A DNA stretch of 64,000 nucleotides from CAKVON01 sp902475665 (GTDB lineage: Bacteria; Actinomycetota; Coriobacteriia; Coriobacteriales; Atopobiaceae), in contig JAWQCY010000001.1 of assembly GCA_036321795.1 (NCBI GenBank), positions 62,001 through 126,000 of the forward strand, given 5' to 3'. Both the position numbers and the translations under genes were made by a program. Positions 45,278-54,273 of this stretch are shown here, piece by piece (position 1 is the first letter of the stretch; every line of letters starts with the position of its first letter). The notes beneath the pieces were generated by a model that saw only the letters and a list, made by a program, of their open reading frames with translations, was not told where the DNA came from and searched no databases.

Positions 45278-46444
45278 ATGGGGATCGACAACCCCTTCGC
45301 GGACGGGCCGAGCACGAGAGACTGGAGTTGCAACGTGAGAAGGACGTACAAGGTCTGCTGCCTGCCCGGTGACGGCATCGGGCCCGAGGTCATCGCCGAG
45401 GGCAAGAAGGTCCTGGCGGAGGTCGGCAGGCGTGTCGGCGTCGAGTTCGAGTGCGCCGACGCCCTCATCGGCGGCGCCGCCATCGATGCCTGTGGCGACC
45501 CCTTGCCCCAGGCCACGCTCGACGCGGCGCAGGCGTCCGACGCGGTCCTTCTCGCCAGCGTGGGCGGGCCCAAGTGGGACTCCACCGACCCGGGCGCCCC
45601 GCGCCCGGAGCAGGGCCTGCTTCGCATCCGCAAGGCGCTTGGGCTGTACACCAACCTGCGTCCCGTCAAGATCTACGATGCGCTCGCGGGTGCCTCGACG
45701 CTGCGCCCGGAGGTAATTCGCGGCGTTGACCTGGTGATCGTTCGCGAGCTCACGGGCGGGCTGTACTTCGGTCGCCGCGAGCGCTTCTACGGCGAGGAGG
45801 GCGCCGGCGCCGGCGGCGGCCGTGGCCAGCGCGCCTACGACACGCTCGAGTACCGCGAGTACGAGGTCGAGCGCATCGCCCGCCAGGCATTCGAGGCGGC
45901 GCGCAAGCGCCGCGGCAAGGTCACGAGCGTCGACAAGCGCAACGTGCTCGAGACCAGCCGCATGTGGCGCGAGGTGGTCCACCGCGTGCATGACGAGGGC
46001 TACCCCGACGTCGAGCTCGAGGACCTCCTGGTGGACAACACCGCGATGCAGCTCATCAACCGTCCCGCCGACTTCGACGTCGTCGTGACCGAGAACATGT
46101 TCGGCGACATCCTGTCCGACGAGGCCGCGCAGATCACCGGCTCGCTCGGCATGCTCGCCTCGGCCTCGCTCGGCGACGGCGTGTCGCTGTTCGAGCCGTC
46201 TGCTGGGTCGGCCCCCGACATCGCCGGCAAGGGCATCGCCAACCCGCTCGCGCAGATCCTGTCGGTCGGCATGATGCTGACCTACGCCTTCGGCATGGCC
46301 GACGAGGCCGCCATGGTCGACTCGGCCGTCGAGCGCGTCCTGGACGAGGGCTGGCGCACGCGTGACATCGCCGACGACGCCACCCCTGCCGACCACGTCC
46401 TCGGCACCGCCGAGATGGGCGACAAGGTCGTCGCTGCCCTGTAG
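45278..46444 (+). CDS. leuB: 3-isopropylmalate dehydrogenase
   Basis: NAD-dependent oxidative decarboxylase completing the leucine-specific steps. CLPGDGIGPEVIAEGKKVL, RELTGGLYFGRRE, and the end-domain VTENMFGDILSDEAAQITGSLGMLASASLG (in part TENMFGDILSDEAAQITGSLG) are diagnostic. Two starts are possible: ATG 45278 (388 residues, ribosome site GGGGGAG, nearly touching leuD) and GTG 45335 (369 residues, site TGGAG, giving the family-like RRTYKVCCLPGDG start). The 19 extra codons look non-preferred and unconserved, so the GTG is a serious alternative. Confidence 0.93.
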   Translation: MGIDNPFADGPSTRDWSCNVRRTYKVCCLPGDGIGPEVIAEGKKVLAEVGRRVGVEFECADALIGGAAIDACGDPLPQATLDAAQASDAVLLASVGGPKWDSTDPGAPRPEQGLLRIRKALGLYTNLRPVKIYDALAGASTLRPEVIRGVDLVIVRELTGGLYFGRRERFYGEEGAGAGGGRGQRAYDTLEYREYEVERIARQAFEAARKRRGKVTSVDKRNVLETSRMWREVVHRVHDEGYPDVELEDLLVDNTAMQLINRPADFDVVVTENMFGDILSDEAAQITGSLGMLASASLGDGVSLFEPSAGSAPDIAGKGIANPLAQILSVGMMLTYAFGMADEAAMVDSAVERVLDEGWRTRDIADDATPADHVLGTAEMGDKVVAAL

Positions 46445-46473
46445 GACAGCCCAGATCGGACTAGCGGCAGGCA

Positions 46474-46500
46474 CCCTTGCAGCTGATTCAGCCGCAAGGG
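46474..46500. terminator. Hairpin between convergent leuB and mgtA
   Basis: CCCTTGC/GCAAGGG stem with an inner GCTG/CAGC pair, between two converging genes. No T run on either side, so termination is only inferred from position. Confidence 0.5.
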
Positions 46501-46517
46501 CGCCCGTCGGCTGGTCC

Positions 46518-49295
46518 CTACAACAGGGCGCCGAAGCGCTTGAGGTAGAGCCTCTTCGTCACCGTGACGGCCGTCGCGTAGCCGGCGACCATGATGGCGA
46601 GAAGGACCCAGTACGTCGCGGGCAGCGGGTGCAGGTCGAGCGCCGCGCCGATGGGGCTCGCGGGCAGCGTCGTGGCGATAGCGATGCCGGCGGCGCCCAG
46701 CGCCATGAGCGGCCAGGAGGCGCGGCTGCCCACGAACGGCGTCCTCTCGGTGCGGATCAGGTGCACGACCAGGGTCTGCGTCCACATGCTCTCGACGAAC
46801 CAGCCCGCCTGGAAGGTGCCCGCGAACAGCGCCTGCCCGGCCGCGTCGAGCGTGTGCCACGCGCCGCCGGCGACGGCGGGGCACACGACGAAGAACAGCA
46901 CGGCAAAGGTGAGAATGTCGAAGACCGAGCTCAACGGGCCGAAGGCGACCATGAAGCGGCGCAGCGACGCGGTGTCCCAGCGGCGTGGGTCGCGGATGGC
47001 CTCGTCGTCCACGTTGTCCCAGGGCACGGCCGTGCAGGTGAGGTCGTAGATCAGGTTGAGCAGCAGCAGCTGGACCGCGGTCATGGGCAGGAAGGGAAGG
47101 AGTGCCGCTGCCACGAGCACGCTCGCGATGTTGCCGAAGTTCGAGCTCACGGTCATCTTCACGTACTTGATCATGTTCGCGTAGGTGCGGCGTCCGCACT
47201 CGATGCCGTGCTCGAGCACCATGAGGTCCTTCTCCAGAAGGATGATGTCGGCGGCCTCGCGGGCCACGTCGACGGCCGAGTCGACCGAGATGCCGCAGTC
47301 GCTCTCGCGCATCGCGGCGGCGTCGTTCACGCCGTCGCCCATGTAGGCCACGGCGTGTCCCAGCCCGCGCAGCGCGCGCACGACGCGGGCCTTCTGCGAG
47401 GGGGAGAGCTTGGCGAAGATGCTCGCCTGCTGGACGGCCACGGCGAGTCGCTCGTCGTCCATCGCCTCGATGTCGGTGCCGGTGAGCACGTCGTCGGCTG
47501 GGATGCCGATGGCGCGGCACACGTGCGCCGCGACGCGGGCGGAGTCGCCGGTGAGGATCTTGGTGTCCACGCCGTGGGCCCTGAGGGCCTCGACGGCCGC
47601 GGCGGAGCTCTGCTTGGGTGGATCGAGGAAGGCCAGGTAGCCGATGAGGACCATGTCGCGCTCGTCGTCGGCGGTGAGCTTCTCGGTCCCGGCGGGGTCG
47701 TCCTTGCGGGCGACGCCGAGCACGCGCATGCCCTCGTCGGCGAGCGCGGCGCCACGCGCGATGACCTTCTCGGCAAGCTCGTCGTCGAGCGGCAGGACCC
47801 GGCCGTCGACCTCGACCTGCGTGCAGACCGCCAGGACCTCCTCGAGCGCGCCTTTGGTGACCATGCGGGTGCGGCCGCAGGCGTTGCCCACGACGACCGA
47901 GAGGCGACGGCGCTCGAAGTCGAACGGCAGCTCGTCGATGCCGTGGTAGCGCTCGGCGAGCTCCTCGGCGGTGACGGCGTTGCCCGCGCTCGTGGCGCCA
48001 ACCTCGTCGGTGCCCTCGGCGAGGGCCCGCTCGATGATGGCGGCGTCGATCAGGTTCTTGACGCCGGTCGAGAAGTAGCTGTTGAGAAACGCATGGCGCA
48101 GCACGCGCGCGTCCTCGCGACCGTTGACGTCGAGGTGGCGCTCGAGCACGATGCGGTCCTCGGTGAGGGTGCCGGTCTTGTCGGTGCACAGGATGTCGAC
48201 GGCGCCGAGGTCCTGGATCGCGTCGAGGCGCTTGACGATGACGCGGTCGCGGGAGAGGTCGACGGCGCCCTTGCCCAGGCAGGTGGTCACGAGCATGGGC
48301 AGCATCTCGGGCGTGAGGCCCACCGCCACGGACAACGAGAAGAGAAGTGCGGAGACCCAGTCGCCCTTGGTGACGCCGGAGATGACGAACACGAACGGCA
48401 GCATGACGACCATGAGGCGCATGAGCAGGCGGCTCGTGGACTTGATGCCGACGTCGAAGGCGGTCTCGCGCTTGCGACCGACGAGCGTGCCGGTTGCCTC
48501 GCCGAACATGGTGCGCGCGCCGGTGGCGACGACGACGCCTCGGGCGTTGCCCGAGATGACGGTGGACCCCATGAAGGCGAGGTCGTCGAGGTCGGTGAGG
48601 GCCCCGGCGGGCTCGGCGTCGTCGGCCTCGGGAAGCTCGGTGCGCTTCTCGATGGGCTCGGACTCGCCCGTGAGGGACGCCTGGCTCACAAACAGGTCGC
48701 GGGCGGCGAAGATCCGAACGTCGGCGGGCAGGACGTCACCCGACGAGAGGTGGACGACGTCCCCGACGACGATCTCGTCGATGGGGGTCTCGTTGCCGCC
48801 GTCGCCGTCGCGCTCGACCTCGGCGGTCGACTCGACCATCTCGGCGAGGGAGGCCGCCGCGACGGAGCTCTTCTCGTCCTGCACGAAGCGCAGCACGCCC
48901 GAGACGAGCACCATCGCGCCGATGATTAGCGGGGTGGACAGGTCGCGCTCGGCGCCGGTGGCGAAGACCCAGTCGGTGAGGACCGAGACCGCGGCGATGA
49001 ACACGAGGATGTAGGTGAAGGGGTCGGCGAACGCCGCCAGGAAGCGCAGGGGCAGCGGACGCTCGGTCGCCTGGGTGACGGTGTTGCCGCCGTAGAACTC
49101 GCGGGCGGTCTCGACCTGGTCGGAGGCAAGGCCCTTCGCCGAGCTGTTGAGCTCGGCGAACAGCTCGTCGCTGTCGAGGGTCGCCGCGTGGCGCAGCCAC
49201 TCCTGCTGTGCCTTGGCGCGTTCGGCCCTCCTCTTGGACTTCTGGGCACGGATCTCGCCGGAACCGGTGTTGACGAAGAGGTCGCGCAAGGTCAT
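46518..49295 (-). CDS. mgtA: P-type Mg2+-translocating ATPase
   Basis: 925-residue P3B-type ATPase importing Mg2+ across the cytoplasmic membrane. The phosphorylated Asp372 is in CTDKTGTLTED; SLTGESEP near residue 218, the magnesium-transporter-type helix VGLTPEMLPMLVTT near 335, KILTGDS near 590 and YMGDGVNDAAAMRESDCG near 660 are all intact. Ten membrane helices are expected, with the conserved carboxy-terminal WDNVDDE and LRRFMVAFGP blocks of MgtA/MgtB. The leader contains a small ORF and a hairpin (see 49392 and 49325), suggesting control by translation of a leader peptide. It converges on leuB. Confidence 0.95.
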   Translation of the reverse strand: MTLRDLFVNTGSGEIRAQKSKRRAERAKAQQEWLRHAATLDSDELFAELNSSAKGLASDQVETAREFYGGNTVTQATERPLPLRFLAAFADPFTYILVFIAAVSVLTDWVFATGAERDLSTPLIIGAMVLVSGVLRFVQDEKSSVAAASLAEMVESTAEVERDGDGGNETPIDEIVVGDVVHLSSGDVLPADVRIFAARDLFVSQASLTGESEPIEKRTELPEADDAEPAGALTDLDDLAFMGSTVISGNARGVVVATGARTMFGEATGTLVGRKRETAFDVGIKSTSRLLMRLMVVMLPFVFVISGVTKGDWVSALLFSLSVAVGLTPEMLPMLVTTCLGKGAVDLSRDRVIVKRLDAIQDLGAVDILCTDKTGTLTEDRIVLERHLDVNGREDARVLRHAFLNSYFSTGVKNLIDAAIIERALAEGTDEVGATSAGNAVTAEELAERYHGIDELPFDFERRRLSVVVGNACGRTRMVTKGALEEVLAVCTQVEVDGRVLPLDDELAEKVIARGAALADEGMRVLGVARKDDPAGTEKLTADDERDMVLIGYLAFLDPPKQSSAAAVEALRAHGVDTKILTGDSARVAAHVCRAIGIPADDVLTGTDIEAMDDERLAVAVQQASIFAKLSPSQKARVVRALRGLGHAVAYMGDGVNDAAAMRESDCGISVDSAVDVAREAADIILLEKDLMVLEHGIECGRRTYANMIKYVKMTVSSNFGNIASVLVAAALLPFLPMTAVQLLLLNLIYDLTCTAVPWDNVDDEAIRDPRRWDTASLRRFMVAFGPLSSVFDILTFAVLFFVVCPAVAGGAWHTLDAAGQALFAGTFQAGWFVESMWTQTLVVHLIRTERTPFVGSRASWPLMALGAAGIAIATTLPASPIGAALDLHPLPATYWVLLAIMVAGYATAVTVTKRLYLKRFGALL

Positions 49296-49324
49296 GGCGC
49301 ACCTCGCAATCCCGGGATACGCAG

Positions 49325-49354
49325 AGGGACCCCCGGCGAGTGCCGAGGGTCCCT
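49325..49354 (-). promoter_or_regulatory. GC hairpin in the mgtA leader
   Basis: AGGGACC...GGTCCCT arms extended by an inner GGC/GCC, located between the leader ORF stop and mgtA. On the transcript the inner GCACTCGC can alternatively pair with the mgtA ribosome site GCGAGGTGC (one bulged G). No T run follows. Confidence 0.5.
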
Positions 49355-49391
49355 GGAGGCACGGGTGTGCGACCGCGTCGCGGCCTTGCGG

Positions 49392-49487
49392 CTACGCGCG
49401 ACGGGCGCCTGCCATCCCGAGGGCGGGCGCCTCCTCCACGGACTGAAGGGCTTTGGGTTCGTGACTGTGACTGGAACCGTCGGACAT
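49392..49487 (-). CDS. Small leader ORF upstream of mgtA
   Basis: 31-codon frame on the minus strand whose ATG is preceded by a perfect AGGAGG at an 8-base spacing, one of the best ribosome sites in the window. The product begins MSDGSSHSHEPKALQSVEEA and ends in GARRA; it is hydrophilic with no membrane segment. It lies 96 bases upstream of mgtA in the same transcript. Salmonella mgtA and mgtCB have leader peptides that couple translation to Mg2+ or proline supply; this one is not recognisably related, so the parallel is positional only. A TATACT box lies about 50 bases upstream on the minus strand (complement of 49540-49545). Confidence 0.55.
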   Translation of the reverse strand: MSDGSSHSHEPKALQSVEEAPALGMAGARRA

Positions 49488-49657
49488 GACGCACACCTCC
49501 TTGGTGACGTGGCAGTGCCTGTTGCTGTTGGCCTAAGGGAGTATACCCACTTGGCGCCGGCGTGTGTGTAATGACTCCGTCAGCGATGGGGTTTCCGCAA
49601 GGGACAGTGCGTGCGTCCGATCGCGTCGTCGGGCCCGTCCCCGCATTGCCGCCCGCC

Positions 49658-49667
49658 CTTCTCGGTG
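49658..49667 (+). repeat. Copy of the CTTCTCGGCA motif (8 of 10 bases)
   Basis: CTTCTCGGTG in the 266-base divergent region between the mgtA leader and the DUF554 gene. Apart from this and the minus-strand TATACT, I see no gene in that region. Confidence 0.4.
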
Positions 49668-49753
49668 GCTCGCCTGGCCCCTGCCTGGATTATCCTTTCC
49701 TGTGCGTGCGCGGGCGTGTGCCCGCGCGGTGTCGTCGGAAGGGAAGCGGGCGC

Positions 49754-50473
49754 ATGGTAATTCTGGGGTCGCTGGTAAACGGGCTCGCCGCGGTGCTCGG
49801 CGGGCTTGCGGGCGTGCTTCTGGGCACCCGCGTCAGACGCGACATGGGCGACTTCCTGATGGTCGCCATGGGTCTGTGCGTCATCCTGGCGGGAGTCCAG
49901 GGCATGGCGCAGCAGGGCGGCTCGGTGCTTCTGGTGACCCTGTCGGTCGGCATCGGCGGCGTCGTCGGGCACCTGTTGGACATCGATGGCGTGGTGCGGC
50001 GCTTCGGCGACCGCGTGCAGGACCGTCTCGTGGGCCTGGCGCAGGGCAACCCCGCCTTCGCCAACGTCTCGCGTGGCTTCGTCAGCTCGACCTTGGTCAT
50101 CTGTATCGGCTCGATGGCGATCGTGGGCTCGCTGGAGAGCGGCCTTGCCCTCGACCACTCGACGCTGTTCACCAAGTCGCTCATGGACTTCGTCATCAAC
50201 ATGCTTATGGCCACGACCATGGGCGTGGGCGTCATGCTGTCGGGCGTGGTCGTGTTTGCCTACGAGGCCCTGCTGAGCCTGGGCGCCAGTGTCATCGCGC
50301 CGATGCTGTCGGACCTCGTCATCAACCAGATGCTGGTCACGGGCTCTCTTCTGCTGTTTGCCGTCGGCACCAACCTCGCCGGCATCACCGACATCAAGGT
50401 GGCCAACCTGCTGCCCGCGTGTTTCCTTCCCATTGCCCTGGCGCCGTTGCTGGTTGCCTGCGGCCTGCTCTAG
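49754..50473 (+). CDS. DUF554 family membrane protein
   Basis: 239-residue protein with about six to seven membrane helices, matching the DUF554 (YdfK/YqgA) family: GSLVNGLAAVLGGLAGVLLG at the start, GFVSSTLVICIGSMAIVGSLE near residue 111 (in part STLVICIGSMAIVGSLESG), and GVMLSGVVVFAYE near 157. The family has no established function, though roles in transport are suspected. ATG 49754 follows GGAAGGGAAG. The gene is divergent from mgtA; the nitroreductase gene follows after 56 bases. Confidence 0.88.
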   Translation: MVILGSLVNGLAAVLGGLAGVLLGTRVRRDMGDFLMVAMGLCVILAGVQGMAQQGGSVLLVTLSVGIGGVVGHLLDIDGVVRRFGDRVQDRLVGLAQGNPAFANVSRGFVSSTLVICIGSMAIVGSLESGLALDHSTLFTKSLMDFVINMLMATTMGVGVMLSGVVVFAYEALLSLGASVIAPMLSDLVINQMLVTGSLLLFAVGTNLAGITDIKVANLLPACFLPIALAPLLVACGLL

Positions 50474-50529
50474 GGGTGACAATCGCGCCGGGGCATGCCG
50501 CCCCGCGACACGAGACCCAAGGGGGAGCC

Positions 50530-51165
50530 ATGGCCGATACCGAAGCGACCGCTGCCGAGAAGGACCTCGAGCAGCGCGTCGAGCTGGAAAGTGACCTCAC
50601 GGACTTTGCCGCGCTGGTGCGCTGCGCGCGCAGCGTCCGCCGCTACGACGAGTCCGACCCGATCGGTCGCGAGCTTCTGCTGGAGTTGGTCAACCTCGCG
50701 CGCCTGGCCCCCAACGGCAACAACATGCAGCAGCTGCGCTTCCGCGTGGTCAGCGCGCCCGAGGAGCGCGAGGCAACCTTCGCGTGCCTGTCGTGGGCGG
50801 CCCGCCTGAGGGATTGGGCCGGCCCCGAGCCCGGCGAGCGTCCGACCGGCTACGTCGTGATCTGCGCGCCCGAGCCCGTGGCGCCCATCCGCGCGCTGGA
50901 CACGGGCATCGCCGCGCAGACGATGCTTCTGGCGGCGACCCAGGCGGGCTACGGCGGCTGCATGATCAAGAGCTTCGGCCCCGGCCTGGCGCGGGCGCTC
51001 GACCTTCCCGAGGGCATGGCGCCCCAGCTGGTGCTGGCCCTGGGCAAGCCTGGCGAGAGGGTCGTGCTGGAGCGGGTCGACGACGAGCATGGCGTCGCCT
51101 ATTGGCGCGACGCCGACGGCACGCACCACGTGCCCAAGCTCCCCCTGTCCGAGGTCCTTCTCTAG
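50530..51165 (+). CDS. Nitroreductase family protein
   Basis: 211-residue FMN-binding reductase. RCARSVRRYDESDPIGRELL near residue 31 gives the R-S-x-R flavin contact, LARLAPNGNNMQQLRFRVV near 57 the second, and the segment GYGGCMIKSFGP near 140 the glycine-rich phosphate site. The substrate may be a nitro compound or quinone, as usual undefined for the family. ATG 50530 follows GGGGGAG. Its TAG stop shares the CTAG tetranucleotide with the stop of the converging M16 peptidase gene, so the two overlap by four bases. Confidence 0.87.
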   Translation: MADTEATAAEKDLEQRVELESDLTDFAALVRCARSVRRYDESDPIGRELLLELVNLARLAPNGNNMQQLRFRVVSAPEEREATFACLSWAARLRDWAGPEPGERPTGYVVICAPEPVAPIRALDTGIAAQTMLLAATQAGYGGCMIKSFGPGLARALDLPEGMAPQLVLALGKPGERVVLERVDDEHGVAYWRDADGTHHVPKLPLSEVLL

Positions 51166-54161
51166 AGCTCGCCGTCGTCCGTGCCGGCATCCGCGCCGTC
51201 GTCGGCCATGAGCTCGATCACGTGCAGGCCAAGCTCCGAGCCCTCCAGAAGCGCTTTGCCGCCGAAGGCGCACAGGCCGCGGGACGCGGTCAGGCCCGTC
51301 AGCGCGCGGCCCTTCTGCCGTGCCTGCTCGACGGTGGTGGCAAGGGCCTCGGCGCGCGTCCTCTCGCGGTAGTCGGCCGGGGTGTCGGCCAGGCGCTCGG
51401 CGTTCTGCCTACGCGTGACGGCGCGCGCCTTGGCGGGCGCGTCCATGCCCGCCACGGTCGAGACGACGTAGCCGGCCAGCTCGTCGGCGTCGGGGTCCCA
51501 CTCGGCGAGCCAGTCGCCGGCGGCGTCGAAGCGCTCGACGGTGGCGTCGACGTTGGGGTCGCGGTACGAGTAGTACCTGGCGAGTCCCAGGCGGTTGAGG
51601 CCGAATCCGCAGCCGTAGGCGCCGCCCTTCACGCGGACCTCGTTCCACAGGTAGTCCAGCTGCAGGACGCGGCCGGCAACCTGCCAGGCGCCGTCGCGCT
51701 CGATGCCCGCCGCCGTGCCGTTGGAGCCGGCGGCGACGAAGGCGGTGGTGCCGGGGACGGCAAAGGCCTCGTTCTTGATGGTGGGGTCGGGAACGCGCAG
51801 CAGGTCGCGGGCGTCGTCTGCCACCGCCGACGCGAGCGACAGGTCGCCCGCCGCCTCCCAGAACGCGGCGGCCTCGTCGTCGGTGCCGGTAAAGCTCACC
51901 CAGACGTTGCCAGCGCTGAAGATCGTGCGCGACAGCTCCGCGAGCTTGGCCACGAGCCCCTCGAAGCGCGCGTCGAAGTCGTCCAGCAGCTCGCGCAGGA
52001 ACAGGTAGTCGTCGACGCCCGAGACCTTCTCGGCAAGAAGGTCGGATCGCGAGAAGTACGAGGCAACGCGCGACAGGGCGCATACGTGGCCTGCGCCTAT
52101 GAAGGTCTGCTCCCTGCCCACGAGCTTCTGCTGCAGCAGGTCGCGCACGCGGTCGCGGTCGTCGAAGTCGGTCGACGACCAGATCTCTGCCGGGATGGTG
52201 GCGCAGGAGCCGACCTTCTCGGCCAGGGCGCTCGTGCCCACCACGAGCGCGGCGTGCGCGCTGTCGGGGTCGTCGTGGGTGGCGTAGCACGTGACGTGGA
52301 ACGTGAGCGAGCCGAGGTTCTTCTCGGTAAGGGTGTCCAGCTCGGAGGCGGAGTGCGCGGCCGTGCCGAGCGAGCCAAGCAGCGTGCACATGGTGCTTAC
52401 GTAGGGCATGTCCTCGTAGGCGACGACGCCCAGGTCGAAGAAGGCGTAGACGTAGTCGATGCGGTTGGAGGGGACCTCGTGCACCAGGCAGGGCGCGCAG
52501 GTGCCCGCCATCTCGTGGCAGGCGGGGTCGGCGGCCATGGGGCCGATGTCGTCGATGCCCAGGCTCGGCAGCTTGGCCAGGTCCTCGGGCGCGTCGGGGG
52601 CCTCCTGCTCGGCGCGCAGGGCCTCGACGTCGGCTCGCACGGCGTCGCGGGCGTCGTCGTCCATGCCGACCAGGATGCCCGCGAGCTCGGCGCGCTCGGC
52701 GGCCGAGTCGTCGTCTGTGGTGGGGACGACCTCGACCAGCGCGTGGTGGGCAGAGTCGCACACGACCTCGCGCAGGAGGTTCTCGAACCAGCCGTCGCCC
52801 GCCTCGACGTGGGCGCGCAGCGACGCGAGCGCCTCCTCGTAGAGAAGGCCGCCGGTGGGGTCATCGTCGTCGTACAGCCAGCTGTTGAGCGAGTTGATGG
52901 CGGCGGCCACGCCGTCGGCGTAGTAGCCGTTGTCGCCCTCGCGCAGGTTGAACTCGGCCTGGGCCAGCGACGCCTCCAGAAGCTCGCCGCCGATGCCCTC
53001 GCTTGCCAGGCGGGCGCACTCGTCGCGCACGAGGCGCTCGAAGTCGGCGGCCGCGCCGCGCCCGTTGCCCTTGAGTTGGATCAGGATGTAGGGCTGGGCC
53101 AGGCCGTCCATCAGGTAGCTCGTGGCGTCGCGGCCCATGCCGCTTGCCAGGATCGCGCGCTTGAGCGGGGCCTCGTTCGAACCCATGAGGGCGTCGAACA
53201 GGATGTCGCAGGCAAGCAGGCGCTCGCGCTGGCCGGCGCGGCCGACGACAAGGCCCATGCCGACGCAGGCGTTCTTCGGGTCGGTGGGCATCTCCACCTC
53301 GCGCGGCGCGGCCTCGACGCACGCCTGCAGCGCGAGCTCGTTGGGCGCGCCCGCGCCGCGGTCCGTCGCGCCATCGAAGCGCTCGCCCACGAAGGCCAGC
53401 ACGCGCTCGATGTCGAGGTCGCCATACAGGATGGTGTAGCTGTTGTCCAGGCGGTAGTGGCGCGCGTGGGTGTCGACGAACTCCTCGTAGGTGAGCTCGG
53501 GGATGTGGCGCGGGTCGCCGCCGCTCTCCCAGCGGTACGCCGTGTCGGGGAACAGGTCGCGGTTGAGGGCCTCCATCAGGACCTCGTCGGGGTCCGAGAA
53601 CGCGCCCTTCATCTCGTTGAGGACGACTCCGTTGCGCGTGAGCTCGACCTCGCCGTCCTTCTCGTCAGAGATCTCGTAGTGCCAGCCCTCCTGCTGGAAG
53701 ATGCGCGGCCTGTGGTAGATGGCGGGGTGCAGGACCGCGTCGAGGTAGACGTCCATCAGGTTGAGGAGGTCCCGCTCGTTGGTCGAGGCCACGGGGTACA
53801 TGGTCTTGTCCGGGAACGTGAGCGCGTTGAGGAACGTCTGCATCGACGTCTTGAGCAGGTTGACGAACGGCTCCTTGACCGGGAAGCGGTCCGAGCCGCA
53901 CAGCACCGAGTGCTCCAGGATGTGGAAGACGCCGGTGTCGTTGGTCGGCGGCGTCTTGAACGCTATCGAGAAGGACCTGTTGGTGTCGTCGTTGGCGATC
54001 CACATGAGGCGCGCGCCCGTGGCCTCGTGCCTCATGACGTAGGCCGTGCCGCGCAGCTCGGGCACGTCGAGCGCCCGGGTCACGGTGAAGCCTGCGTGGG
54101 TGGTGCCGACGCCCATCGCGGCGTCGCGGGTCACGGCCGCGGAATCGGTCCTGTCTGCCAT
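51162..54161 (-). CDS. M16C zinc metallopeptidase (presequence protease-like)
   Basis: 999-residue insulinase-superfamily protease, the length of four fused M16 half-domains. The inverted zinc motif HxxEH is HILEHSVLCGSDRFPVKEPF near residue 81, with the third ligand Glu about 77 residues later in the segment ELTRNGVVLNEMKGAFSDPDEV (in part GVVLNEMKGAFSDPD), as in the PreP/Cym1 subgroup. Such enzymes degrade small peptides in a closed chamber; no signal peptide is visible, so it should be cytoplasmic. Its stop overlaps that of the convergent nitroreductase gene by four bases. Divergent from the EamA gene. Confidence 0.92.
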   Translation of the reverse strand: MADRTDSAAVTRDAAMGVGTTHAGFTVTRALDVPELRGTAYVMRHEATGARLMWIANDDTNRSFSIAFKTPPTNDTGVFHILEHSVLCGSDRFPVKEPFVNLLKTSMQTFLNALTFPDKTMYPVASTNERDLLNLMDVYLDAVLHPAIYHRPRIFQQEGWHYEISDEKDGEVELTRNGVVLNEMKGAFSDPDEVLMEALNRDLFPDTAYRWESGGDPRHIPELTYEEFVDTHARHYRLDNSYTILYGDLDIERVLAFVGERFDGATDRGAGAPNELALQACVEAAPREVEMPTDPKNACVGMGLVVGRAGQRERLLACDILFDALMGSNEAPLKRAILASGMGRDATSYLMDGLAQPYILIQLKGNGRGAAADFERLVRDECARLASEGIGGELLEASLAQAEFNLREGDNGYYADGVAAAINSLNSWLYDDDDPTGGLLYEEALASLRAHVEAGDGWFENLLREVVCDSAHHALVEVVPTTDDDSAAERAELAGILVGMDDDARDAVRADVEALRAEQEAPDAPEDLAKLPSLGIDDIGPMAADPACHEMAGTCAPCLVHEVPSNRIDYVYAFFDLGVVAYEDMPYVSTMCTLLGSLGTAAHSASELDTLTEKNLGSLTFHVTCYATHDDPDSAHAALVVGTSALAEKVGSCATIPAEIWSSTDFDDRDRVRDLLQQKLVGREQTFIGAGHVCALSRVASYFSRSDLLAEKVSGVDDYLFLRELLDDFDARFEGLVAKLAELSRTIFSAGNVWVSFTGTDDEAAAFWEAAGDLSLASAVADDARDLLRVPDPTIKNEAFAVPGTTAFVAAGSNGTAAGIERDGAWQVAGRVLQLDYLWNEVRVKGGAYGCGFGLNRLGLARYYSYRDPNVDATVERFDAAGDWLAEWDPDADELAGYVVSTVAGMDAPAKARAVTRRQNAERLADTPADYRERTRAEALATTVEQARQKGRALTGLTASRGLCAFGGKALLEGSELGLHVIELMADDGADAGTDDGEL

Positions 54162-54273
54162 GTGCGTCTTCCTTTCGGCGGCAAGTGGTGGTGCCGCCCT
54201 CAGTGTCGTAGCTCCTATCCCGTTGATGGTACCCTTTGCCGCGGACGCGAATCGCTACGGAGGGGAGCGTGGG

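Noticed and set aside
49296..49560. M-box Mg2+ riboswitch upstream of mgtA
   Set aside because: None of the conserved M-box blocks are recognisable by eye; a leader ORF and simple hairpin are seen instead.
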